64,000 nt of DNA from Stereocaulon alpinum (Eukaryota; Ascomycota; Lecanoromycetes; Lecanorales; Stereocaulaceae), in assembly GCA_018257865.1 (NCBI GenBank), contig JAEUBA010000011.1:372001-436000 (forward strand), written 5' to 3'. Positions 35,102-46,703 of the stretch are shown piece after piece. Position numbers and translations under genes: made by a program. The notes beneath the pieces are model-generated. The model was not told where the DNA came from and did no database searches. It was given only the letters and a program-made list of their open reading frames with translations. The number at the start of each line of letters is the position of its first letter. Position 1 is the first letter of the stretch.

Positions 35102-38100
35102 ATGCCTTCTCCATTCACATCGAGCTTTGCCTCTGCTGCAGCAGGAAATACCAACAACGAAGGAGGCAACAATGGTCGGAACACTAGTAGCGGAGATTGG
35201 TACGTGACAGGTCAGGGAGAGGCAAACCTAAATCTCCTCATGGAAGGGCCTGCTTCCAAAAATGGTTCGGGCAAGCTGATTGTGGGATCCACAGGTCACG
35301 AGCTCGTACCAACGGTGCCACACAGACCTTCCGTAGACCTTCGTTGGCAACCAGCTTCTCCCAGAGAGATGGTAGCCAAGTGAACAGCAATCCCACACCC
35401 GCAAGCGGCAGCGTCTACGTCCCACCGCACATGAACGCCAACTACCAATCCTCCTACAATCGCAATGGATCTTCTAGCGAAAGCCGGTACTCCAAAGATC
35501 AATTACTAGATTTGTTCAGAGCACAAGAGAAGTCGGGAATTTCGAATATCAACCTTAGTGACCTCTACGTAGATGGGTGGAGCCCCAATACTACCAATGG
35601 CACAAGCAATGGTGGATGGGGCAAAAGAGACGATCACAAAGATGCTACTGGACCTGAGCTCTGCTGGGATCACGAAGGCAGTGTCCAGCCTCTAGCGCTG
35701 ACCGAGTTGACCGAAGAGGAGAAAGAGGTAGCTCATCACTCTATGTTCGCCCTTGCCGAGGTCTTACTGATAAAAGTGGCCAGTCATTCGCTTCGTCTGT
35801 CAATTCGCCCCTGAAACCTCCAACCCAGAATGCGAACAAGGATGGTACACCAAATAACAGTAACACGAATCGCCGAACCTCAATCACTCAGAGTGTGACG
35901 AACAACTCTCCATCTACCCGCCCTGGGACCAGGAGACGGGAATCGGGTGGGGACTTACTTCAGAACAGTAATCCATTGGTTTCTCCAACGAACAGCAGAT
36001 TTTCCAGAGACGAGCCGAATGTTTCTTCGCCCCCACCTTCCCTTCTCAGACGTAAAACAGACTTTAAAGACAGTTTCGGACCTAGTCTGGAAGAGAAAGA
36101 CAGGGAGAACGTTAAACCCGGTATTGATACAGCTTCGCCGTTTGGATCACTGAAGAGATCAACAACAAATCCAGTCAGTGCTGGTCTCAATGGTCCTTCC
36201 TCTCCATGGTCTGCAACTCCACCATCCTCTGGGTTTTCTCCGATGGGAGCTTTTGGTAACTTTGCGCTTGGTGGTACTACTGCTCAGACCTCAACAACTG
36301 GTGAAAAGAAGCCTGGGTTTGGCAGCATGCGCGGTGAGAGCCGATTCAAAGGCTTGATGAATGCTGGAAGCTCTGAAGATTTAGGGTCCAAGGTGAAAGA
36401 GAAGCCGTCGTTGAGCAGTCTTGAAAGGCTTACTGAGACCAATGAACAAAATCAATCTCGCTGGGCCGGTAACAATGCTGGGCCATCTCGTGGCATTAGC
36501 ACCGACCTATATGGTGACGATGGCGACTTTGGGGCCGGGAGTGCAGCACTTGGAGGCGGCGACGATGTCAGTCCCCCTCTCCCACAACCTCCCAGGTATC
36601 GGAATCCCGACCGCCAAACTTCGTACGATGAAATAGGGTTTTCCTCCCTGGGGCTATCATCTGACATGCCTCCATTTCGTGAGCTAATGCAGCGCCGCGA
36701 TTACCCTTCCCAAGATCTACCGCAATCCCGACACCAGCCAATAGGACAGATGGACGAGCCCATGAGCCCTACAAGTACAAACCCATACCAAAGTCCAGAA
36801 GGTGAAAAGAGGAGAGCTGAAGATGTTGATACGGATGACTCTGATATGCACAGCATGCATTATCATGGTGCTGGGCAGTTCGGTCATGCTGCACGGAGTT
36901 TTCAGAACGAGCTTACGGGTGACCGTAGCCAAACATCAAGCACGGGGGCTACACGAGGATTCCCAAATTTGGGTAGCTTGGGAAATCTGAGTGGATTGGG
37001 CGGCGCAGGGCCGTGGTCCGCGGCGCCAGGCGCCATCGGAACCCCAAGCAGAGCACAACCGGGTTTCACTGGAGGATTTGGCGACTCTTTCGGGGCGTTG
37101 AATGATTTTGCTCCTCCACAGGGTGGCCTTGGTGGAGCGGGCTTCTTCGGTGTTGGAGGAGCTAGCGCTGGACCTATCGGCAGAGGTAGCAAGCTGAGCT
37201 CTCTACTCCCCAATGCGCTGCAGGAACAATTGCGAATAGAGAGGCAAGAGCAAGGCTTTGGAGATACTGGTGATACCTTCCAACGAGATGCTGGACAGAC
37301 AGCGCCTGGCTTTGGCTTGCGAGACTCAGAAAGCTCTTCCCGGCTTGCTCGTGGTGGCACTGATGACATGTATGGCAGCGCAGAAAGCCACAGCAGAGGA
37401 TTGCAAGGGCTTGCATCTTCCTTTGCAACCAATGATGCCGGCCAAATCATAACAAGCCAGCCGCCAATGTCGGCTGCTTCACAAACACCGTTCTTGGCAG
37501 GCGCATCCAGTAGCAGCTACTTTGCCAAAAGTCAAGATCAAGAAGCTGCTTCCAATCAGATGCCTGCTGCCCAACAACGCCAGATGGTGATGCCAGACCG
37601 TATGCGATGGCAATATAGAGATCCACAAGGCAACATTCAAGGGCCATGGTCTGGACTTGAGATGCATGACTGGTACAAAGCTGGCTTCTTCTCGCCCGAA
37701 CTTCAAGTAAGAAAGGTCGAGGACAACGATTACGAGCCTCTAGCTCAACTTATACGGCGTATTGGGAACTCGAGAGAACCATTCCTGGTCCCTCAAATTG
37801 GTATAGCCCATGGTTCATCAACCGCTGTCCCAAGCAGCAGCACCGCCACCGCTGGAGCTGCACCAACTGCAACACCATCTGCCGCACAACCTCCGTTCGC
37901 TAGCAGCTTCCCAAGTTTTGGCACTACGCTCTCAGCTGAACAGCAGAATGCTTTAGAGAGGCGTAAGCAGGAAGAGCAGTACTTGATGGCAAGGCAGAAG
38001 GAGCACCTGGCGCAAACACAACTCGCAATGAAACAACAGATGCAGCATATGCAAGGGGGACAACTGCACCATCATTCAAGTGCTCATAGCTTACAAAGTC

Positions 38101-39959
38101 AGCCAAGCTACGGCAGTATAACCTCTCCGATGGGCTACCAACCATCTCCGGCTCAAGGGCTTATACAGCCTCCTGTGGCTGGACCTCTTCCCAGCTTCTT
38201 CGAGCCTTCACTTCGTAATGCTGGCCCTTTAGGAGCTGGCACTGACCCTCTTACTTCTGTGCGAGAGGAAGACTTACCTGGGTTCATGGAACGCATGAAT
38301 ATGGGACGTGCTGGCCAACCATCGTACGTCCAGGAGGACCAGGCTCATCAACAGCAGGTAGCTACCATCCTCCAAGAAAGAGCTCGACAACAACGAGAAC
38401 AAGAGCAGTATGATATGATGCAGCGGAGCGATGACCAGCGAATAACCGCCGAGCGTCTCGAGCAGTATCACCAATTACGCGCTCAAGAAGACCAGCAACA
38501 GTATCAACAGCAAGGCGCTATCGCAGGGCATGTAAACCGCCAGGCCTCAGAGCGCGACCTTGTGGGGCTGCAGCACCGAGAGGAGGCCAGCGCAGAGTAC
38601 CAGGACCAAGCAGACATGATGCGAGATGAACAGACACCGAAAGAATCGCTCTCGTTATCAGAACAAGTCCAGAAGGCTGCAGCCATTCAACCCCAGTCTC
38701 CTTGGGCAAAGATTGAATCTGGTCTGCCGCAACCATTTCCACCTCCTCAATCAACTTCACCTATGCCAGCCCCGACGCCTCAGAGGAATCGTCAGAGCGT
38801 TGCTGACGCCTTGAACGCAGAGTCTCAGTCCCCGTCGCGCACTGATTCAGTCGTGACTCCGAGTGCTGCTATCGCTCCGTGGGCGAAGGAACCCACTGAA
38901 GGCTCGAAAGGGCCCTCGCTCAAAGAAATACAAGCGATGGAAGCTCGGAAAGCCGCCCAACAAGATGAGCTTGCTGCCGCTGCCCGACGTGCACTCGCGG
39001 AACGAGAGCGCCTCAATCAGCAGGATCAACCCGTTGCTCTAGCCCCAGGCCTTCCTTCGTCCGCAAATTGGGCAAGCAGCATCTCACCCGCTGTCCCTAC
39101 TTCCACTGGCACATCGGCATGGTCAAAGCCCGCAGCTGGTAAGGCCGCTGTTGCAACACCCGTTGCGGGAGCCAAAAAGACACTGGCCCAGATCCAGAAA
39201 GAGGAAGAGGCTCGCAAGAATCGAGCAGCGGCAGCAGCAGCGGCCAATGCTGCCACAAACGCCTCCATTGCCACAGCTACAGCCGGTGGTAAACGTTATG
39301 CAGATTTAGCCAGTAAAGGACCAATCCCAACCCCTCTCCAGCCCTCTAACGCCGCATGGACGACTGTGGGAGCCAGTGGTAAGGTGAAGACACCGACTGG
39401 TCCTGCTCCAGGCTTGAGCGCCAGAACTGTTAGTGGCGGTGTTGTCCAGCCCCCAGCATCAATTGCGAAGCCCAAGTCGGTATCGAGCGCTACCTCTAAG
39501 GGGCCTGGTAGCCAACAACATGCAATTGACGAGTTCCAAAAATGGACCAAGAGCGCTTTGAGTAAAGGTCTCAATCCCAACATTTCTGGTCAGTAGCTCT
39601 CGTCCTCAATACTAGTGGTAATTGATTACTAAAAATATTAAGTTGACACTTTCGTAAACGACCTCCTGCTACTTCCACCCGAGATCGAAATTATCTCTGA
39701 CTCGATTTACGCCTTATCCCAGACGCTTGATTACCGCCGCTTCGCAGAAGAATATGTCAGGCGCCGCAAGTTGGCTGACCGAGGTCTTGTGCCTGATTCG
39801 TCCTCTAACACGGGGTTTTCAAGCCCGAGTAACGCAAATGAGGGAAAAGGTGGTGGCGGTTGGAGTGAGGTTGCAAAGAAGGGACCTGCTACTGCGAAAG
39901 AGGAGAGTAACTCTGCTTTCAAAGTGGTTGGAGCAAAGAAGAAGGGCGGGAAGCGGTAA
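35102..39959 (+). CDS. GYF-domain protein (GIGYF/Smy2-like)
   Basis: Exons 35102-35199, 35295-35727, 35784-39588 and 39643-39959 encode 1550 residues. Exon joins are supported by conserved fungal blocks: SGDW joined to SRARTNGATQTFRRPS; EEEKE joined to SFASSVNSPLKPP; and NIS joined to VDTFVNDLLLLPPEIEII. The GYF domain is at about 783-835: MRWQYRDPQGNIQGPW, EMHDWYKAGFF, with GFF for GYF. The domain binds proline-rich PPG-phi peptides; relatives in yeast (Smy2/Syh1) and animals (GIGYF) act in translation repression and mRNA or COPII-linked processes. Other features: an N-terminal YVPPHMNANYQSS motif, long Gly/Ser/Pro-rich disorder, Gln/Glu-rich coiled coils (about 890-1030), an Ala tract (about 1240) and a conserved C-terminus GGGWSEVAKKGP. 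Single-copy housekeeping type; no defects. Confidence 0.95.
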
Positions 39960-40556
39960 TATAGTGTGCTGAATTCTTTGAGATGGTTGCACGTGAGATC
40001 ATGAGAGACGACCGTCTGTTACCTAGCAGGGACAACAAGAATGTGACGAGCAGAGGGATTGAAGGTTTCGGACCTCGGGCCTCAGATCCGACACGAACCC
40101 CTCGAAATTTGAGCTTGACTCACTGACTTTATCTCGTGCAAAGGTCGAGCTGTCCTCGAGCTACTGGGTTTGCCTATTCTTTTCCAGCAGACTATGACCA
40201 CATCGTCTTGGTCCTTTGTTTATGGAGATTCGGCTATATATTGCACCGAAGCTGGCATCTTTCTCTTTAGTTGTGCATCTTTGTTTGGCTGGTCAAGCTT
40301 AGAGGCCATCCGATCATAATTCCGGCTCTACAATCACGGAACCCTTCTCTTATCTTACTCTCGATTGTCTACCTCCCATGGGCAATCTCATCGGCATATT
40401 CTTTATCACGAGGGTTGTGGAATGGAGTTCGGCGTATATACATCTGAACGATCCCAAAATGTCTTCGACAAATGAGAAGTTGAAGAGGTCTGAAAGAGGT
40501 CTCTCCAATAATGTTCCTAGTAAAGCCTCTATCGTCTACATATTGAACAACAAGTC
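39960..40556. other. Intergenic
   Basis: The 3' UTR of the GYF gene and upstream region of a possible small gene. A TATATA-type stretch lies near 40231 and another (GTATATAC) near 40434. No gene seen. Confidence 0.35.
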
Positions 40557-40871
40557 ATGCCTGCCTCACTTATCTCAGACCCTACTAACCAGAGTCATCA
40601 ACATAGTACCCTTAATAGCATGAATATTGCAATTGTGATCCCGCTACATACACCTTCGACCCTGCGGTTAAGGGCCAGATTACCAGATCGTTACCAAGGT
40701 GCCTTTGACAGTGAAATAGTTCGCTGGATCCACGCAGGCCATGATCATAATGAGATCGAAGCATGCTATGCCACACACGGACCCGAAGACCCCGGAATAG
40801 ACTCCTACGCGGGACTACGAAATGTTCCTCAGCCAATGCAAGATTCACTGGCTGCGGCTCAGCAGCGGTAG
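40557..40871 (+). CDS. Possible small protein (104 aa), unknown
   Basis: A single open frame with protein-like composition and balanced codons. It contains STLRLRARLPDRYQGAFDSE and HDHNEIEACYATHGPEDPG. The short pattern D-x-x-I-E-x-x-Y is reminiscent of the repeated module of the 43305 gene (VQIEQSY, IDVDRIY), a weak link. No signal peptide and no intron is needed, though the frame could continue through a GT just before the TAG (CAGCG/gtagcg). Could be a relic of a neighbouring family or a chance frame. Confidence 0.35.
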   Translation: MPASLISDPTNQSHQHSTLNSMNIAIVIPLHTPSTLRLRARLPDRYQGAFDSEIVRWIHAGHDHNEIEACYATHGPEDPGIDSYAGLRNVPQPMQDSLAAAQQR

Positions 40872-43137
40872 CGTGGTGCGAGGAGACACAACCGCCAATA
40901 TGGTGTGGTGTCTTCGCCGAGGAGTCCCTCGCCGAAGGACGGGAAAGGCTTGGGTGCAGACGAGAAGCTTGCTGGATCCGATAGTGGCGTACTAGCCGAT
41001 AACCTTGATGGAGGATCTCAGGTCTGAAAGACTTACTCGCATCGATGCGTTGTCGGATGTGACGAGTGATAGGTGGACCCGGGTATGGGAACTGTTATCG
41101 GGTACATCCTGCGTGAGTAAGAATGGAATGCGTACTCAAACTTGCAGGGGGTAGAAAGTGTTCAAAGATCGACTCATGATTGGTATACAGAATTCTGCTC
41201 GGGTCTTGAGATCGAGGAATCACGCTCAAGGCTCTTAGCACTAATGTAGCAAACCATCCCAATATCTATAGCCATGACTTGACCTGAAACTAGCCGAGTA
41301 TGTCATAGACCAACAGCCTTCGAAGTTCTACGATTGTTTCATCGATAAGTGCCACTGCTCCAAGATACATGTTCATGTGTTCAACCTTAGTGACATGTGA
41401 CATCACTGCTTTGCTCTGTTTCCAGCTTGATGTGGGAATTTTTGTTCGGACTATCGAGTCGGTATGGCTTATTGATCCCAAAGCCTCTTGATCATTTGAC
41501 TACCTTTACACTTCCACTAGCATTGGCCAGCCGCATCTCTGTCGATCTTTCATACTTCAGTGGACCTGTTGCCGATGGGTCGTATGTTAAGGGATCGATT
41601 GATGGCTCCCTACATAAGCTCCAAGCCTTTCCAAAACTTCCACCTTCCACAACACTCGCGTATCCCAGAAGAGCACATCGAGACATTTACCTCTTGCGAG
41701 TTCAATATATCACAGGAAGCCTAAGAATAGCCACTTCGTCCATCCAACAAGGTCTCACGGACAGACGATTGCGACTCGCCAAATGACGGCAATCCTTCAA
41801 CTCCAAGACTGTGCAGATTCGCATTGGAAATGAGCTATCTCTATCGGCACGGCTCAAGAGGAGCAGAGGTGTAGAATATCTATGCGCATTGCCGTGGCCC
41901 ACTGAATTTTCATGCTCCACTACCACGCAATCGACCCCGCAGAGGCCCAACCACATGTTTACTAAAAAGAGCAGTACAGACTTCGATTATATAGCGACAT
42001 AGCTAGGGATAAGTTTGTCCTGGGCATTGTGACCATGAGTCTACAGCAGGAGGCAAATTGGGCAAGAGGCGACACTGCGACTATGATACGATATCCCGGG
42101 CTTCCACGCATTCGCTTCCATCCAATCGCCAGCGTTTCAGCAATGCGAATCATCGCGGGCGGAGGCACCCTCGGAGCAGCAATGGTTGTAAGTACGCCTT
42201 CACTGAGTTTTGGTTTTCGCCGACGGTACTGACAGGTATGCAGACCCAGCCAATACGGGCGGAACATTTGGCTGATACACTTTCGACATGAATACTGAAT
42301 TGTACTACAATGGCAATGTGGATTTAAAGAACAGCATTGGAGAGAACAGGGTTAGCATGGAGTATTCTGTGTCATTTTTAGCTCCTCCGGACTCGCTTTC
42401 TCAGCGGTACAGATCTGGGTGTCGAAACAACCGACGTCGCTGGTGCTGCTTATCTTATATTATCTTATCAACGAGCTCGATCGAAACTTGCAGCATTATC
42501 ATGTCTCGACATAAGGTGCGTGTGTACGCAAAGTGAGCAGAGACCGGAGTAGCCGGTCAATATCGAAACGGTAATTTTACAAAATGTATCTGAGTCTATC
42601 TCCACATGAATATCAAAAGCTACCTCTTGAACGCAACCGAGAGCCGGTCGTGCGTTCAGAAAGCACTGTGCCAGCGCACAATATTCAAGGGTTCTTTGTG
42701 TCACTGTAGTCTATAATACCGCACTCCTTGTCGGACCCTTCTCTCCAGCGGATCTCGTCTGTGGTACTTGCAAAGCCACACTATCAGGATTTACTATATC
42801 ATATGACGCCAGAAACGGAGTATCTAGAGTTGTCGGAAGACTTCCTGTTGGCCTTAAGAGAGCGTACAAGACAGAACCATGGTCACGCACCAGCAGTGGT
42901 ACTTCCATTGTGAGCACTCATGTCGTTCGGGTACTATTGACCAATCACACTTTTTCAGTTGCAGGTGATCGAATCGTGATCTTGTGAGATACCAAGATTT
43001 CGGGAGTTACCTCTCCACAGCGTCGAGGTTCTGCCCGAGTCTCGCATCAGATGGGCCTCTGACCGTTATTGCGTCACCAAGCAAAAAATGTCACAGGGAG
43101 GTACCGGTCATGAGCCTGTTGTATGATGGTCTCCACC
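40872..43137. other. Gene-poor 2.3 kb, nothing convincing
   Basis: Open frames such as 41397-41786 lack family or splice support. No tRNA, repeat or remnant recognised. Confidence 0.35.
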
Positions 43138-43144
43138 TATAAAG
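43138..43144 (+). promoter_or_regulatory. TATA box of the 43305 gene
   Basis: TATAAAG, 161 bp before the ATG, followed by a CA/CT-rich leader with CATC and CAAC runs. Confidence 0.5.
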
Positions 43145-43304
43145 GGTACATCTTCCTTCAACAATTTACCTTCACTCCCTACTCATCGTCTCATCAACAA
43201 CTCCATACGACTTATCATCACCAGCCAAATGATCCAAACAAAGCAACTACATAACCCCGATTGGAAGAGACTTTTAGCTCCGACATCCTCATCAAAGTCC
43301 CATA

Positions 43305-44290
43305 ATGTCATCCGCTGATATGCCCTTCCACGATGGCCCTCAATACCGTCGCTACCGCGCTAGCCTTCCAACCGATGAAGACAAAGACGATGTCGACGTC
43401 ATGATCAGCATGTTCGGCGGTAGGCCAAACTATTATACACCCGAAGATCTCGAGCTCTCTTTTGCATGCCGCATGGAGAAAGACGAGCTTATCCAAGCAC
43501 ATGTACGGGACGAGATTACCATTGAGGAATGTTTGCAAAAATTCAAAGAGATCACTCGCCGTCTTTTAAGCGGGGGTGGCACCACTTTCCCGCTGCCGAC
43601 CGTTCCCCACGCGGAGATGGAAAAGTATTGGAAAGCCTCTGAGGAATATATCAATACACTTGAGGAGGACGACGACTACGACCAAATCCCAGTCGAATCA
43701 TTCACTGGGCCTGCGTATCAACGTTTCCGCGCCACACTGCCTAGCGAATCCGAAAGGCTTGGGCATGATCGCTTCGTTTTCAAGGAGCGCCAACTCTATT
43801 CCGACGTACAGATCGAGCAGAGCTATACAACACAGTTGAAAGTAGACGAAGACTTCAGAGCTGCCAAGTGTGGCAAAATCTCGTACAAGGAATGGCTTCA
43901 GAGACGTGAAGATGAGACCAATTCCTCGCCAAAGATGATGGCGAATTTTACCAACAATTTCGCTCCACGCTTGCTACTGAAGATGAAAAAGTGTTAAGGG
44001 ATGCGGAGGCTGACAAGTTGCTCGATACTTATACTGAAATTGATGTCGACCGTATCTATTGCCGAGCTTGGAGAGAAGATCAGCGTTTCAGGGCTGTAAG
44101 AGACGGCACCATCAGCTACGAACAGTTTCTGGGATATGATGAACCCACCCACCGCCCGGGATCCCGTCGCCTTAGCCGACCACTTCCTCCTGCTGCTGCT
44201 CACCACAGCGAGCTACCCAAGGTACCTTCTACTATCCCAGAGGATGAGCGTAGGAGGCTCCATGAAAGCCATCAGAAGCATAGAGCGTAA
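43305..44290 (+). pseudogene. Three-module protein gene broken by a frameshift
   Basis: The first frame (43305-43997) encodes 230 residues and ends at a TAA. The continuing homology is in another frame to 44290. Three related modules are visible. Module 1: DGPQYRRYRASLP ... YYTPEDLELSF ... DELIQAHVRDEITIEECLQKF. Module 2: TGPAYQRFRATLP ... YSDVQIEQSY ... DEDFRAAKCGKISYKEWLQR. Module 3: EFYQQFRSTLATEDE ... YTEIDVDRIY ... DQRFRAVRDGTISYEQFLGY. Module 3 is only read after a -1 shift between about 43916 and 43931, which suggests a one-base loss in this strain or an assembly error. If read through, the protein would be about 328 residues. The TATA box and leader are intact, so a truncated 230-residue product is still possible. 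The family is not recognised. Confidence 0.72.
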
Positions 44291-44925
44291 GTCATGGTAA
44301 GGTCTCATGGTTGTCCAGCTCCAGAACCCTGGTATTGGATATCTAGATAGCACCGGCTTGCTGGGGACAAACTTCCAGACCACTTGTAATACCTTACATG
44401 AAGAATGCTTGAAACAGCTTCCTAGCCTTATCTGACAGAACTTGGGTATTTGCTTCGAGAACACTACTACTGTCTTTACCTACCATCTGAACATAGATAT
44501 TTGATATAATCTCTGCTTTTCCTTCTTGACCTTGTGAAGCAATTCGTAAGAGTACCGACGAAAATTTGCAACAGAATTATTCAAAATTGAAACATTCTCT
44601 TTCGTAAGTCTTTAGATGTTGTGTCACGGACGTACAAGATCCTTGGTGTCAAACACGACTGCTATGCATATGCTGTAGGCGACTTCTCCGGCTCCTTATA
44701 AATCTTGTGCTGCTGACGTAAAGAATTGGTAAAAGTTTCCGAGCCGAGTGTTCCTCAGCGAATAGCCAATACTTTCATTACCCTGCGCTCGTACGATGGC
44801 TACACGCCGTCGGTAACAATCTTCCACCATGCAAATGTGTGTTGTTGTGTCATCAATCAGTCGTCAGCTGCACAATTTTGTCACATTTCCGTTGCCATGT
44901 CGGCCGTACGTTCGCACTCTTTGAG
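44291..44925. other. Intergenic and promoter of the 45070 gene
   Basis: No gene. The last part contains CGGCC (44901-44905) and GTTCG (44910-44914) upstream of a TATA box. Confidence 0.4.
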
Positions 44926-44933
44926 TATATATT
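44926..44933 (+). promoter_or_regulatory. TATA box of the 45070 gene
   Basis: TATATATT, 144 bp before the ATG. It is preceded by CGGCC-N4-GTTCG-N11, the same order as before the 48670 gene (see 48501-48530). The leader is CT- then CA-rich. Confidence 0.5.
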
Positions 44934-45069
44934 CCAGTTTCCGACCCTCTCTCTCCAACTTTCTTCATCCTCACTCTCACAGCTCAAGCATCAATACAAA
45001 CAACAAATCTTTCACGAATTCTCCAAGATTCAATTTCTCGTCCACATAGAACGCTCTCGGCTGAACGAT

Positions 45070-46066
45070 ATGTCTCGACATAATCGCTCAGATACCGGCC
45101 ATGGACGTCACGGGTCTCGTCACGATGGATCTGACGACGAGGCCGAAGGATGGTTGACCCCGACATTCTTCACGACCCAAGAGCATCGCGACTTCCTCAT
45201 AAATGAAATCAACCGGGAACTCCGTGACTACGAGGGGCATTGTATGTATCCTGCGACAGTCATGCTACCAGATGCTTACCGCAGCATACCGTAGATCATC
45301 TGGATCAGTCTTTCTTTTACCATCTCGACGCACGCGGTCGTCCAAGCCAAGGCGGTCATGGCAGACGTGTAGCGCATGGAGGCGCTGATCGTCCTACTCC
45401 CGACGACATGCGCGATCTACTCTCCAGTGTTTGCGCTCGACAGGACCTTAGTGGGTAACAGCCATGCATTTCCTGACCGCTTATTGATAGATGTAGCGGC
45501 ATACCACGCAGAAACTATGCTTTGGGCCTTCTGCGTTGTAATTCGTGAGTTCTAATGTCCCCTGCCTACGCTACTCACTTACTGAATGCTGCATAGCCGA
45601 GGAACATCCGTTCTTTTCTAGATTCGGGCTTGATCAAATGGATAGAGAACCTCCTCCTCCCATGCGAACGTCTGGCGCTCCTGCCCACAACATCGGAAGC
45701 GGTCGAAGCGACCACCGTCATGGAGGTCATGTTGAGCACACTAGATCCCGTCGCTCTAGGCGACGAGATATTTCCGCAGACTCGAATAGTAACACAGCAT
45801 CTGGAGGGGTAGCGGGTCGCCCACATGGTAGTTCCCATCACAGGCCTGCACGTGACACCTCAGCCGACTCCGACAACTCACTTTACAGATGGGCAAGAGG
45901 CGAGACGAGTGACAGCTCGCATCGCTCAGGAAGTGACCGTAGCTCCCGCTATCAGTCAAGCCGCCATGGTGGACGTTATGACTCTGGCTCAGGTTCAGAC
46001 TCAGACTCCGGCTTCGATGCGAGCACATTATCGAGTCCTTACCTCAGGTCGCGTCATCCTCATTGA
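45070..46066 (+). CDS. Ser/Arg/His-rich low-complexity protein, paralogue A
   Basis: Exons 45070-45241, 45295-45450, 45491-45544 and 45597-46066 encode 283 residues; all introns interrupt codons after base 1. The N-terminus MSRHNRSDTGHGR and the EINRELRDY helix match the paralogue at 46704 (MSRPKRSDSGRAR, EINDRFGF). Exon 1 is 172 nt and intron 1 is 53 nt in both. The middle exons encode a probably folded acidic part (YHLDQSFFYHLDARGRP, DDMRDLLSSVCARQDL). The C-terminal half is disordered and rich in Ser, Arg, His and Gly, with RWARGETSDSSHRSGSD and a final Ser/Asp-rich run. Intron 2 (40 nt) is short, and its placement is the weakest part of the model. Function unknown; resembles no family I know. 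Confidence 0.72.
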
Positions 46067-46703
46067 AAGGACGATATAGGTGCGCGTTGGCGACAGTCTT
46101 CGACTGTGTAGGTGATAACATGTAGGGACCAGTCTAAGGCTTGCTGCTGCTACTCATGTTCCAAATAGGGCTACTCTAGGGAAGGAGAGAGCGAAATTTA
46201 ACACCACAATAATGTGTCCATACGAGTGATTACTACCTAGATAGATCATAGTCATGCAAATGCAGACCATTACAGAAGAAAGCTGACGGACACTCCGAGT
46301 TGCTAGGAAACAAACATTGATGAATTGATCAGCGTTCACAGCCTGTGTAACTTGAGATAAGCGCTGATTCTTAAAGGTGGGCGTGTCATGGGATGCAGTA
46401 CAAATACGATCCACTCCCGTGCGATGTTCCACAGCACCATATAATAGAGTGTAGTAGCGCATGATGTCGATGTACGATATGAGACTGCTGACTCGCGGAA
46501 CAAGAATGTCTTGTGATCAGACATGGGTCAGGACTCCGTACGAGTCCTGGCGCAGGGTCTCCTTCTCTAAGCTACAAAACGAATTTCCCCTATCACTCTC
46601 TTCCTCGTTCTTCATCATCACTCTTCTCCTACGAAACCTCACTTTCTATTCACAACATCCAGATCCATAAGCAATACCAGCACTCATTCCATCAACGAAC
46701 AAT
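46067..46703. other. Intergenic between paralogues
   Basis: No gene. The last 110 bp before the next ATG are CT-rich. No clear TATA box in the expected place. Confidence 0.35.

Noticed and set aside
43906..43934. A 29-nt GT...AG micro-intron that would restore the frame of the three-module gene
   Set aside because: Removing it does restore the frame, but 29 nt is too short for a fungal spliceosomal intron and it lacks a branch site; a one-base indel is simpler.
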